From an uncultured Gammaproteobacteria bacterium (lineage in GTDB: Bacteria; Pseudomonadota; Gammaproteobacteria; Eutrophobiales; Eutrophobiaceae): DNA of 64,000 nucleotides. Below are positions 56,755-64,000 of the stretch, piece after piece (positions within the stretch are counted from its first letter, which is position 1; each line of letters opens with the position of its first letter). The stretch spans positions 255,468-319,467 of the forward strand of contig CATOTD010000002.1 in assembly GCA_951812995.1 (NCBI GenBank), in the 5' to 3' direction. The position numbers and the translations under genes are program-made. The notes under the pieces are model-generated. The model was not told where the DNA came from. It did not search any database and saw only the letters and a list, made by a program, of their open reading frames with translations.

Positions 56755-57483
56755 TTAAGGCGCACGGCTTAATGCAAGGTGATCATGCAGAATTTTTTTC
56801 TCAGTAACTGAAATATTTGGGTCTTCAAGACGTGTTTTTATGATGGAAACAGGGATCAATCCTTTACTCAGTAGCTTCCGCTTTTCCTGAGGTAATATGG
56901 AGTTGCGGAAAAAAAGTTCGCCAACAGGGATGATCTTGCTTTCAACAATTAATGTGACCTCGTTCAACAAGGCACGAAACCCACTGTCTGGCGATCCCAG
57001 ACGCTTTTCTACAAAGTCAATACCAATAATGCCATCAGAATAGATAGCCCGCATTTCTTCCTTGTATCTGTCAATTATCAGCGAGTCGACAGTTTTATCA
57101 ATCCAGTTTTCTATTGCCTGCAGTCTATTTGCTAATAAGTATTCTATTATCTGTTTGTTTTCAGCATCATTTTTTACAACAGAATATATCGATAAAATAT
57201 TATCAAGCGTTATTAGTCTATATATGTCTTTTGTGAAGAATTCATTTCTGGCATTCAATAATTCGGCATAATTATTAAACCCAAGGGTTGATGGTATTGT
57301 GGGCAGGTTCTTGATGTTGCCATTGAACCCAATTGCGCAGACCAGTTGCGCCTTGCGTAATTTTAGCTGCAACGCTATGGCTGCGGCTTTATCCGCATTA
57401 CTTTCTACCGCAACATTGAATTTACAAAGTAGCTGCAGTAGTTGTTCTTCATTTGCCTCAAGAATTTCTTTAAACGCGACCAA
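56755..57483 (-). CDS. Hypothetical protein
   Basis: The 242-residue product has a TTG start (MVAFKEILEANEEQLLQLL) with GGAAAG about 10 bases upstream. It is predicted helical with no signal peptide or membrane segment. There are no motifs I recognise; the C-terminal part (LISKGLIPVSIIKTRLED-like, about 205-225) resembles no family known to me. It begins 22 bp after the Sel1/SPOR gene and is probably transcribed with it. Confidence 0.65.
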   Translation of the reverse strand: MVAFKEILEANEEQLLQLLCKFNVAVESNADKAAAIALQLKLRKAQLVCAIGFNGNIKNLPTIPSTLGFNNYAELLNARNEFFTKDIYRLITLDNILSIYSVVKNDAENKQIIEYLLANRLQAIENWIDKTVDSLIIDRYKEEMRAIYSDGIIGIDFVEKRLGSPDSGFRALLNEVTLIVESKIIPVGELFFRNSILPQEKRKLLSKGLIPVSIIKTRLEDPNISVTEKKILHDHLALSRAP

Positions 57484-57505
57484 GATCAGTTATCTTTCCG
57501 TTTGC

Positions 57506-58726
57506 TTACTGCAATAAACCTTGCAAGATACCAATGTTGCGTACCCATGGGTTTGCCTTTTGTACAGCGGCAGGTAATTCATTGATGGCGCGTTTTGCCT
57601 CTGCATGGGCATCATAAATGCCATAAACAGCATTATAGCGAGTCATGCCATTAACAATCACCACAACATAACCGACTTCAGAGGTCAAACCAGATCGTTT
57701 TATATATTGGATAATACTATTTTCATCTGTCACGCTGGCTAGCTGTAATGTGTATTTATCCGTTGCCTGTTGTTGAAGCCAGCCAGTTAAATTCAAGCGG
57801 CTTACAGAAGTAGTCGGCGGGTTTGCCGTTGACACAGATTCTGTGTTTTCAGTAGGGTCAACAGTGGTACTTGAAGTCTGGTTATTTATCTTTGCCACCG
57901 TCTCCGTTTGGCTATAAGCAAGCGTTTGCAGTTTTTGTACTGCCTCTGGCAGGCCTTGATCAGCGGCGAGTTGGTACCAGGTTCGTGCTTTTTCAAGATC
58001 CTTATCCACACCATATCCATTCTCATTAAACACGCCAAGATTAAACTGAGCTTGTGCAATATTTTGTGCGGCCGATTTCCTGAACCATTTTAAGGCAGTG
58101 GCATAGTCTTTATTTTTACTTTGTCCAAAGGCATACATCACGGCAAGACTGTATTGTGCACTGCCATGGCCCTGAACGGCGGCGGCCTCAAATAATGTTG
58201 CTGCTTTTACATAATTCTTTGGCACACCCAGGCCCCGATAATACATCAGACCAAGATTAAACTGGGAGTCGGCAATGCCGGCATTGCCCGACAACTCCCA
58301 CCATTTAGCGGCCTCAAGGTAATTCTGTTCTACCCCCTGGCCTTGAAAATATTTTACCCCCATATCATGCTGAACAAATGGCACGCCTTGCTCTGCGGCC
58401 ATGCGATACCATTTAATGGATTCAGTGGGGCTTTTTTCTACGCCTTGGCCATGGTCATACATAAATCCCAAGGTAATTTGAGCCTGTGAATCACCCGCTT
58501 CTGCTAAGGGCTTAAGGATTGCTAATGCGCGATCATAATCTTTGCGCTGGTAAGCCTGTTTTCCAGCCGCATAATTTTCTGCATAAATTGAAGCCGAAAA
58601 AAAACAAATCAGGCAGAAGAAGATGCAAGATAACGGCAACCCTAATTTTCGGTCCGCCTTTAGATATTGTAAATGCGTGTTCATGGAGTCGTTACTATTA
58701 TGGTCACTATGTGAGTTAATATCCAT
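57506..58726 (-). CDS. Exported Sel1-repeat protein with C-terminal SPOR domain
   Basis: An N-terminal signal segment (CIFFCLICFFSASIYAEN, about residues 34-51) is followed by six Sel1-like repeats of about 36 residues (LGFMYDHGQGVEKSPTESIK, LGLMYYRGLGVPKNYVKAA and others, about 75-270). A Ser/Thr/Pro-rich linker and a SPOR domain (about 332-405; YTLQLASVTDENSI and YNAVYGIYDAHAEAKRAI) follow. SPOR domains bind denuded peptidoglycan at the septum. The start may be 58726 or the ATG at 58684. A periplasmic scaffold role is likely. Confidence 0.85.
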   Translation of the reverse strand: MDINSHSDHNSNDSMNTHLQYLKADRKLGLPLSCIFFCLICFFSASIYAENYAAGKQAYQRKDYDRALAILKPLAEAGDSQAQITLGFMYDHGQGVEKSPTESIKWYRMAAEQGVPFVQHDMGVKYFQGQGVEQNYLEAAKWWELSGNAGIADSQFNLGLMYYRGLGVPKNYVKAATLFEAAAVQGHGSAQYSLAVMYAFGQSKNKDYATALKWFRKSAAQNIAQAQFNLGVFNENGYGVDKDLEKARTWYQLAADQGLPEAVQKLQTLAYSQTETVAKINNQTSSTTVDPTENTESVSTANPPTTSVSRLNLTGWLQQQATDKYTLQLASVTDENSIIQYIKRSGLTSEVGYVVVIVNGMTRYNAVYGIYDAHAEAKRAINELPAAVQKANPWVRNIGILQGLLQ

Positions 58727-58935
58727 GCTGTTTTTTAGTGAGGCTAAAAACGCTTTAATAATTTTTCTATATGTTTAAGTGCGATGTCGTCCGGTGCAAT
58801 CCCAATTTTAACGTATCAAACTTTAACGTGCCTGCATGATTTTGCCATGCTTATCCATTTGTGTCTGCATCCAATGCTTCTGAGTGGCTTTGTATCAGCA
58901 TACCTAAGGAATTGTTTTGACATGATCGTTTACGG

Positions 58936-59769
58936 TCACAGGTTCAAAGACATACGCATAGAAAAATCTATCGCCCGAATATGCTTGGTTAAGGCCCCGA
59001 CGGAGATATAATCCACGCCCGTCATGGCAACTGCATATAAATTATGCTCATTGATATTGCCCGAGGCTTCAAGTTTAGCGCGATGCTGATTAATAGCCAC
59101 TGCTTTAGTTAATTGCGCAATAGTGAAATTATCCAATAAAATCCGCCGGGCCTCTGCATTTAATGCTTCTTTGAGTTCATCCAATGTTTCAACCTCTACG
59201 GCGACTGGCAGGTTTTTAACATTTGCCTGTTTTACTGCTTGTGTAATGTTGCCAGCCAGCATTATATGATTTTCCTTGATGAGAATGGAGTCATAAAGCC
59301 CCAAGCGGTGATTGATGCCGCCACCACAAGTGACGGCATATTTTTGTGCATGGCGTAGCCCAGGTATTGTTTTGCGGGTATCGAGGAGTTTTGCCTTGGT
59401 GCCTTTTATGATGTTGACAAAATTCGCAACTGTGGTGGCGGTACCGGAAAGTGTTTGTAAAAAGTTAATGGCGACGCGCTCACCAGCGAGTAGTGAGCGG
59501 GCTCGGCCGACAATGCGGCATAAGGTTTGGCCTGGCGTAATCGTCTCTGCGTCAGCCCTATTCCAGGTGATGGTAATATCTTGATCAAGCCGCTTGAATA
59601 CCTCGTCAAACCAGGCGCATCCGGCTAAAATGGCAGTCTCATGTGTTACCAATGTTGCGCTTGCCAGCGTAGTCGCCGGGATCAATGTTGCGGTCATATC
59701 GCCATCACCTATGTCTTCAGCTAATGCCGATTTTACATTAGCTGTTATTGCAGTTTGATCGACCGCCAT
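58936..59769 (-). CDS. nadC: Nicotinate-nucleotide pyrophosphorylase NadC
   Basis: NadC joins quinolinate and PRPP to form nicotinate mononucleotide in NAD synthesis. The ATG at 59769 is 1 bp after the end of the upstream symporter gene and gives MAVDQTAITANVKSALAEDIG; a longer frame begins inside that gene. Motifs include AEDIGDGDMTA, DTRKTIPGLRHAQKYAVTCGGG near residue 135, the RLGLYDSILIKENH block, and the EVETLDEL and GVDYISVGALTK ends of the barrel. Length about 277 residues is normal. Confidence 0.95.
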   Translation of the reverse strand: MAVDQTAITANVKSALAEDIGDGDMTATLIPATTLASATLVTHETAILAGCAWFDEVFKRLDQDITITWNRADAETITPGQTLCRIVGRARSLLAGERVAINFLQTLSGTATTVANFVNIIKGTKAKLLDTRKTIPGLRHAQKYAVTCGGGINHRLGLYDSILIKENHIMLAGNITQAVKQANVKNLPVAVEVETLDELKEALNAEARRILLDNFTIAQLTKAVAINQHRAKLEASGNINEHNLYAVAMTGVDYISVGALTKHIRAIDFSMRMSLNL

Positions 59770-59770
59770 G

Positions 59771-61120
59771 TTAGATTTTTTTATTGAAGTATTGGCGTGT
59801 TTTGCTAAACACAATGGGGCTTAGCAGTAACAATGCTATCAAGTTTGGCAGCGCCATTAATCCATTGAGGATATCTGCAAACGCCCAGACTATTTCCAAT
59901 TTTGTGACAGCACCAGTGAATATAGCGATGATCCATACAATGCGGTAATAAATGATTATCTTGATCCCGAACAAATAACTGGCACAGCGCTCGCCGTAAT
60001 AACTCCAGGCAATAATGGTGGTGAAGGCAAATAGCACCAGTCCAAAGCTGACAATATAGCCGCCATACCCGTTGAGTCCAGTCGAAAATGCGAGTGCTGA
60101 CATCGGCGCACCTTGCAAGCCGCTGGTCCATGCCCCGGTTATGATAATGACAAATGCGGTCAGACTGCATACGATCAGGGTATCTATAAAGGTTCCGAGC
60201 ATGGCGATCAGGCCTTGCTTGACGGGATCGTTTGTTTGGGCAGCGGCATGGGCGATGGGGGCACTGCCGAGCCCCGACTCATTGGAAAAAATGCCTCTGG
60301 CGAAACCCCAGCGCACTGCCATCCAGATTGTTGCGCCGAGAAAGCCGCCACTGGCCGCTGTGCCGGTAAATGCACTGTTGATGATCAGTAAAAATGCGGC
60401 GGGCAATTTTTCAATATTCAAAAAAATAATAACCATGGCAGCAACAACATAAATAACCGCCATGAAGGGGACTAATTTTGCGGCAACCTGAGCGATGCGC
60501 TTTACACCACCAATAATGACCAGGGCCGCCAAAATTGCCATGACAAAGCCGGATTGCCAGGCCGGAATATTAAAACTTGATTGAATCTCGTCCGCGACAG
60601 AATTGGATTGCACCATATTACCAATACCAAACGCGGCAATCATGGCAAAGAATGCAAATGATGCCGCCAGCCAACGCCAGCCTTCGCCAAGACCATTACG
60701 TATGTAATACATGGGCCCGCCGACATAGTTGCCGAGCGCGTCGGTTTCTCTATAACTAACAGCGAGAACGGCTTCGGCATATTTAGTCGCCATACCGAAT
60801 AAGGCGATAGTCCACATCCAGAAGATGGCCCCAGGGCCGCCAAAATAAATAGCCGTGGCAACGCCCGCAATATTGCCCGTGCCGATGGTCGCAGAGAGTG
60901 CCGTCATTAAGGCCCGAAATGGACTGATATCACCTTTGCTTTGTGGCGTGGCCGTACGACCTCGCCACAGGGTTTGAAATGCCAGGGGTAATTTTTGCCA
61001 CGGCATGGCCCGTAGTCCAATCGTCAGGTAAACGCCTACGATTGCCAGTAGCGGAACAAGCAAATACTCTCCCCAGATAATGCTGGATATTATGTTTAAC
61101 TTGTCTTCTAACCAAGGCAT
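59771..61120 (-). CDS. Sodium:alanine (amino acid) symporter, AGCS family
   Basis: A 449-residue inner-membrane protein with about ten or eleven hydrophobic helices. The family signature GPGAIFWMWTIALFGMATKYAEAVLAVSYRE is present near residue 90 (only part quoted: GMATKYAEAVLAVSYRE), with GTGNIAGVATAIYFGG before it and WGFARGIFSNESGLGSAPIA later. It is directly followed by nadC with a 1-bp gap. AGCS transporters take up alanine or glycine with sodium; the exact substrate is not decided. Confidence 0.9.
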   Translation of the reverse strand: MPWLEDKLNIISSIIWGEYLLVPLLAIVGVYLTIGLRAMPWQKLPLAFQTLWRGRTATPQSKGDISPFRALMTALSATIGTGNIAGVATAIYFGGPGAIFWMWTIALFGMATKYAEAVLAVSYRETDALGNYVGGPMYYIRNGLGEGWRWLAASFAFFAMIAAFGIGNMVQSNSVADEIQSSFNIPAWQSGFVMAILAALVIIGGVKRIAQVAAKLVPFMAVIYVVAAMVIIFLNIEKLPAAFLLIINSAFTGTAASGGFLGATIWMAVRWGFARGIFSNESGLGSAPIAHAAAQTNDPVKQGLIAMLGTFIDTLIVCSLTAFVIIITGAWTSGLQGAPMSALAFSTGLNGYGGYIVSFGLVLFAFTTIIAWSYYGERCASYLFGIKIIIYYRIVWIIAIFTGAVTKLEIVWAFADILNGLMALPNLIALLLLSPIVFSKTRQYFNKKI

Positions 61121-61182
61121 AAATTATTTTCGTTTGCTTTGACGCGATTCTTGATACGTGCGTATAGTTTAATCGTTATCGT

Positions 61183-61698
61183 TCAATATTGTCGAATAAA
61201 AAGCTGATCGCCTTGTTGTAAGAAATCCAGTTTTTTTAGGAAGCTCATGCCCAAAAGGATCTGGTCGCCTTGCATATAAGGGTTTATATTGGCACTGACA
61301 TCATTTAACGCTATGGCACCGAGGCTGACACGATCTAGCGTTGTTGCATAAACATATATTTGTCCATTTGCTGTACGCGCTGGTGTTTTTAGGCCGGCGC
61401 GTAATTTTAATTTTTGCGCTATATGTGCCGGGATGCTGATGTCAGTCGCGCCAGTATCAAGCATAAATACCACGGCTTTATTATTGATCATGCCATTTGC
61501 AACATAATGACCAGCGCGATTGCGCTGTAATTGTACTTGTTTGAATTGCGTTGTTGCTGCCGTTTCCAGATCCTGGTTGGGGTTGTGTTGTTGGTCAAGA
61601 AATCTGGAAAAATAGAGTGTGAGTACGCCAAGTACGCCAATCCAGGCCAGTATGACCATACCTTTGCCGATGCGGGTTTGAAAATTTTGTTCATTCAT
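61183..61698 (-). CDS. Membrane-anchored retropepsin-like aspartic protease (TIGR02281 type)
   Basis: The 171-residue protein has one N-terminal membrane helix (about 14-30) and a periplasmic clan AA aspartic protease domain. The active-site triad motif is VVFMLDTGATDISIPAHIAQKL near residue 78 (quoted: LDTGATDISIP), and the second hydrophobic-Gly motif is ILLGMSFLKKLDF near 150. Like retroviral proteases it should act as a dimer. It lies 62 bp upstream of the symporter gene in the same direction. Confidence 0.88.
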   Translation of the reverse strand: MNEQNFQTRIGKGMVILAWIGVLGVLTLYFSRFLDQQHNPNQDLETAATTQFKQVQLQRNRAGHYVANGMINNKAVVFMLDTGATDISIPAHIAQKLKLRAGLKTPARTANGQIYVYATTLDRVSLGAIALNDVSANINPYMQGDQILLGMSFLKKLDFLQQGDQLFIRQY

Positions 61699-61749
61699 AA
61701 TTTATGTTATCAGTATAGTGCCCGTCTTTGCCAATACGACATCATACTA

Positions 61750-61808
61750 AGCCAGGCGGGTATTGGGTCGGGTTGATCTGGGCTGGGTCAAGCGGGGTCG
61801 GACTGGAC
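61750..61808 (+). repeat. G-rich dispersed repeat, left of the IS3 remnant
   Basis: A stretch of GGGTCGGGTTGATCTGGG-like units with GGGTCAAGCGGGGTCGGACT resembles 51340-51490 and 62603-62672. The two copies here flank the IS3 remnant on either side. Confidence 0.5.
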
Positions 61809-61867
61809 CTGTCACGGTTTAATGCCGCACGCATGAGAGCATAACGTGCAGTAAAGGAGATAAGATT

Positions 61868-62152
61868 ATGGGCACAGTAAGAACAGTAAGGACGGACGCG
61901 TTTCGTCAGGATGCGGTACGCATTGCTTTGACAAGCGGTTTATCGCGTCGTCAGGTTGCGGAAGATTTGGGTGTTGGTCTGTCGCGCTTAAGCAAATGGA
62001 TAGTCACATACCGTGAGAGTGAAGTTGATTTGGATACGGAACGGAGCTTTGCGCTTGAGCATGATCGGTGTCTGCGTGAGTATCGGATACTTAGGGAGGA
62101 GAGGGAGATATTAAAAAAAGCCACCCGGTGCTTTGCGAGCCTAAAGCCGTGA
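61868..62152 (+). CDS. IS3-family transposase OrfA
   Basis: The 94-residue product (MGTVRTVRTDAFRQDAVRIA, then LSRRQVAEDLGVGLSRLSKW and EEREILKKATRCFAS) is a typical IS3-family OrfA with a helix-turn-helix at about 25-50 and a leucine-zipper-like stretch at the end. The usual companion OrfB follows in decayed form, so OrfA is probably without function. It is preceded by a GGAG site. Confidence 0.85.
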   Translation: MGTVRTVRTDAFRQDAVRIALTSGLSRRQVAEDLGVGLSRLSKWIVTYRESEVDLDTERSFALEHDRCLREYRILREEREILKKATRCFASLKP

Positions 62153-62590
62153 GGTTTAGGTTTGTTGAAGAACATAAGGGGCATTTTTCGGTCATGCGCT
62201 TATGTGTGCTCATGAATGTGAGCATAGGTTCTGGGCACATAGTTCACGCCCGGCCAGTGACCGGCAACGCCAGGATGAGGTTGTTTTGGCTCATATCAGG
62301 GAGCATTCGGGTATGAACCTGGACAGTTATGGTCGGCCAGGAATGACCGAGGCGTTGTAGCAGTCCGGTATAGCTGTTGTCCATCGTCGTGTTGGCCGTC
62401 TGATGCGTGAAAACGGCATCACACCGAAAAGAACGCATAAGTTCAAGGTGACAACGAACAGCGAGCATAAGTTCGCCACGGTATCGAATTTACTGAAGCG
62501 AGACTTCACAGCGGAGCGTCTGAACCAGAAGTGGGCGGGGGACATAAGCTACATCTGGACTTCGGTGGTTATATTTGGCCATAGTGCTTG
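62153..62590 (+). pseudogene. IS3-family transposase OrfB, truncated and frameshifted
   Basis: Broken reading frames give VEEHKGHFSVMRLCVLMNVS, REHSGMNLDSYGRPGMTEA and, after a TAG, SGIAVVHRRVGRLMREN then GITPKRTHKFKVTTNS and LNQKWAGDISYIWT. This is the N-terminal half of an IS3 OrfB up to the first catalytic aspartate (WAGDISY); the rest of the integrase core is missing. The G-rich repeat follows at 62603. Confidence 0.8.
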
Positions 62591-62602
62591 ATTTATATTC
62601 AA

Positions 62603-62672
62603 GGCGGGTGTGGTTGGGTCAAGTCGGATCGGGGGCGAGCGTGGTTAGGTATGGCGTGGTCGGACTGGGCAT
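62603..62672 (+). repeat. G-rich dispersed repeat, right of the IS3 remnant
   Basis: GTGTGGTTGGGTCAAGTCGG and GATCGGGGGCGAGCGTGG continue the GTCGGG repeat family seen at 61750-61808 and 51340-51490. It lies between the OrfB remnant and the 3' end of the NDUFA9-like gene. Confidence 0.5.
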
Positions 62673-62770
62673 ATAACATCCCGCATCGGTATACATAATA
62701 ACGCGGCGCAAAAGATAGTGATGACGACGCGGCGAAATGCCTAAGTTGACCTATTGCAATGGCACATTAT

Positions 62771-63760
62771 TCAGGGATATTGGCGATCATGAGACGGGGC
62801 CAAATGGGACTTGCGGCGATACTCCGTGTAACGCGAACGATAGGAGTGATGTGTCAGGTATTGCGGCACGATACTTTCGATTGCCTGCGGATGAATCGCA
62901 TAGCGTGCAAGAATATTACACTCACAAACACTATCAGACTTTGCTGAAAGATAATTATCAGTCGAAAAAGGTTTACCGGGTACAAAATCGAAGATGGCCG
63001 CTTGTGCTCGCGAGACAACATCGTTGAGCGGGATAATGTTGCGTTTTATACCCATCACAGTCGCTGTAAAGTCGACTAATGCTGCTAATGTGTATGTCTT
63101 GGGACCACATAATTGAAATCGCTGATCATAGCTGCCCGGATCATTCAGGCTGCGTATCATCATGTGTACAAGATCCAATACATACACAGGCGCAAACTTT
63201 GTTGCATGACAGGCTAACGGGAAGAAAAAAGGTGATCGTTTTAATAAATAGGCGAATCGATTAAAAAAGCTGTCTTTCTCTCCAAAGATAACCGAGGGGC
63301 GAAAACTCGTGACGTGAATATCGGCGTTGTTTGCATGCAATAAATCTTCAGCCTCGCCTTTAGTGCGCAAATAATAGCTCTTGCCATTTATAGCATCTGC
63401 ATTGAGCGCACTCAGTTGTAAAATGCGGTTAATATTGTTTGCTTCACAAGCGGCCATGATTTTTTCTGCTAATTCGACATGCGCGTGCTTAAACCCTACA
63501 CCGTTGCGGCCTTTCTCATTTAATATCCCGACCAGGTTGATGACCGCATCACAATCTGCAAGGTGTTGTTTGAGTTTATCTGCATCATGTATGTTGGTTT
63601 GCACTAAATCCAGATTCGGCAACAAAATAAGATTATCGCGGTTATATTCACGGTTACGTGTCAGGACTTTTAACGCATAACCTGCTTGCGATAACTGGTT
63701 GCAAAGCGATTGACCGACAAAACCAGTGCCACCTAATATTGCAATACGTTTAATTAACAT
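62771..63760 (-). CDS. NDUFA9-like SDR-family protein (atypical epimerase/dehydratase)
   Basis: From the ATG at 63760 the protein begins MLIKRIAILGGTGFVGQSLC, the NAD(P)-binding fold of extended/atypical short-chain dehydrogenases. The NLVGILNEKGRNGVGFKHAHVE block (about 80-100) and YYLRTKGEAEDLL (about 125-137) are typical of the complex I NDUFA9-like family, in which the catalytic Tyr-Lys pair is altered. About 329 residues. The frame can be extended upstream but overlaps the slt 3' end. The tail after QYLTHHSYRS may be changed by the neighbouring repeat. Confidence 0.85.
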   Translation of the reverse strand: MLIKRIAILGGTGFVGQSLCNQLSQAGYALKVLTRNREYNRDNLILLPNLDLVQTNIHDADKLKQHLADCDAVINLVGILNEKGRNGVGFKHAHVELAEKIMAACEANNINRILQLSALNADAINGKSYYLRTKGEAEDLLHANNADIHVTSFRPSVIFGEKDSFFNRFAYLLKRSPFFFPLACHATKFAPVYVLDLVHMMIRSLNDPGSYDQRFQLCGPKTYTLAALVDFTATVMGIKRNIIPLNDVVSRAQAAIFDFVPGKPFSTDNYLSAKSDSVCECNILARYAIHPQAIESIVPQYLTHHSYRSRYTEYRRKSHLAPSHDRQYP

Positions 63761-64000
63761 GTTTTTTATCTGCGATTTTAATAGCGGCGCAACCTGGATT
63801 GGCGACCGCATTATTTTTGTTTGATGTCACGTATGGCATACGTGCTGTTATCGGTTTTATCGCCCTATTCAGCCGCCAGTCATATACATTGGCAAAGGCT
63901 AAAACGCGGCGTACATATTTACGAGTTTCATCGAATGGGATCTGCTCTACCCAAATATCAGATTGCTCACAACCGCGTTGCGGCAACCATTTTACAACGC
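63750..64000 (-). CDS. slt: Soluble lytic murein transglycosylase Slt, C-terminal part
   Basis: This gene runs off the window. The 83 visible residues (VVKWLPQRGCEQSDIWVEQI, then FDETRKYVRRVLAFANVYDWRL) are the end of the catalytic SLT domain of Slt70-type lytic transglycosylases, including the conserved PFDETRKYVRRV helix. The stop overlaps the start of the NDUFA9-like gene by 11 bp, so the two are probably translated together. Slt cleaves peptidoglycan glycan strands in the periplasm. Confidence 0.85.
   Translation of the reverse strand, partial: VVKWLPQRGCEQSDIWVEQIPFDETRKYVRRVLAFANVYDWRLNRAIKPITARMPYVTSNKNNAVANPGCAAIKIADKKHVN

Noticed and set aside
58727..58935. Short frames in the gap between the Sel1/SPOR gene and nadC
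   Set aside because: They have no ribosome sites and no recognisable content.

Overview
The window is chromosomal DNA of a Pseudomonadota bacterium of beta/gamma type, with an AT-rich, Gram-negative gene stock. Evidence includes the def-fmt-rsmB-DUF4390-ntrY-ntrX-trkA-trkH run, the topA-smg-dprA-LysM run, an MSHA-like type IV pilus assembly operon, an S-adenosylhomocysteine (SAH) riboswitch before ahcY, a TonB-dependent receptor and Slt. I cannot place it below class level from sequence alone. It is heavily loaded with insertion sequences, many GC-richer than the host genes, nearly all broken and partly nested.

Layout. 1-4000: plsY, a methyltransferase, purE/purK. 4009-4308: a compact locus with a sigma-54 type -24/-12 promoter, a 24-codon pqqA and a terminator, and no other pqq gene in the window. 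4399-6923: sigma-70 promoter, SAH riboswitch, ahcY and metF (methyl cycle). 7412-18126: a tightly overlapped MSHA-like pilus operon (secretin, MshN-like, ATPase, platform protein, PilM/N-, PilO- and PilP-like parts, two pilin-like proteins), then an ABC-2 permease. 19102-23435: an IS256 element with 200-bp inverted arms, split by an IS5 copy and by an IS1595 element that carries an HsdR-N fragment. 23497-39975: housekeeping genes, including an NtrX-like regulator whose AAA+ motifs are degenerate. 39975-43962: IS256 with two IS5 copies. 43971-45241: TPR protein and class 1B pyrD. 45405-46973: second 200-bp-armed IS256 unit. 46974-52232: accessory genes (GIY-YIG-like candidate, J-domain membrane protein, TonB receptor, a frameshifted ankyrin lipoprotein). 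52401-56660: three layers of IS256 elements with an IS5 inside. 56755-64000: hypothetical gene, Sel1/SPOR protein, nadC, amino-acid symporter, retropepsin-like protease, IS3 remnant, NDUFA9-like protein and the 3' end of slt.

Most notable: the sigma-54-driven orphan pqqA; the NtrX homologue without Walker A glycine, Walker B aspartate or GAFTGA; and two IS families (four copies each) that share the same inactivating lesions in every copy yet have multiplied, which points to mobilisation in trans or spread by recombination. No tRNA, rRNA or CRISPR array was recognised.
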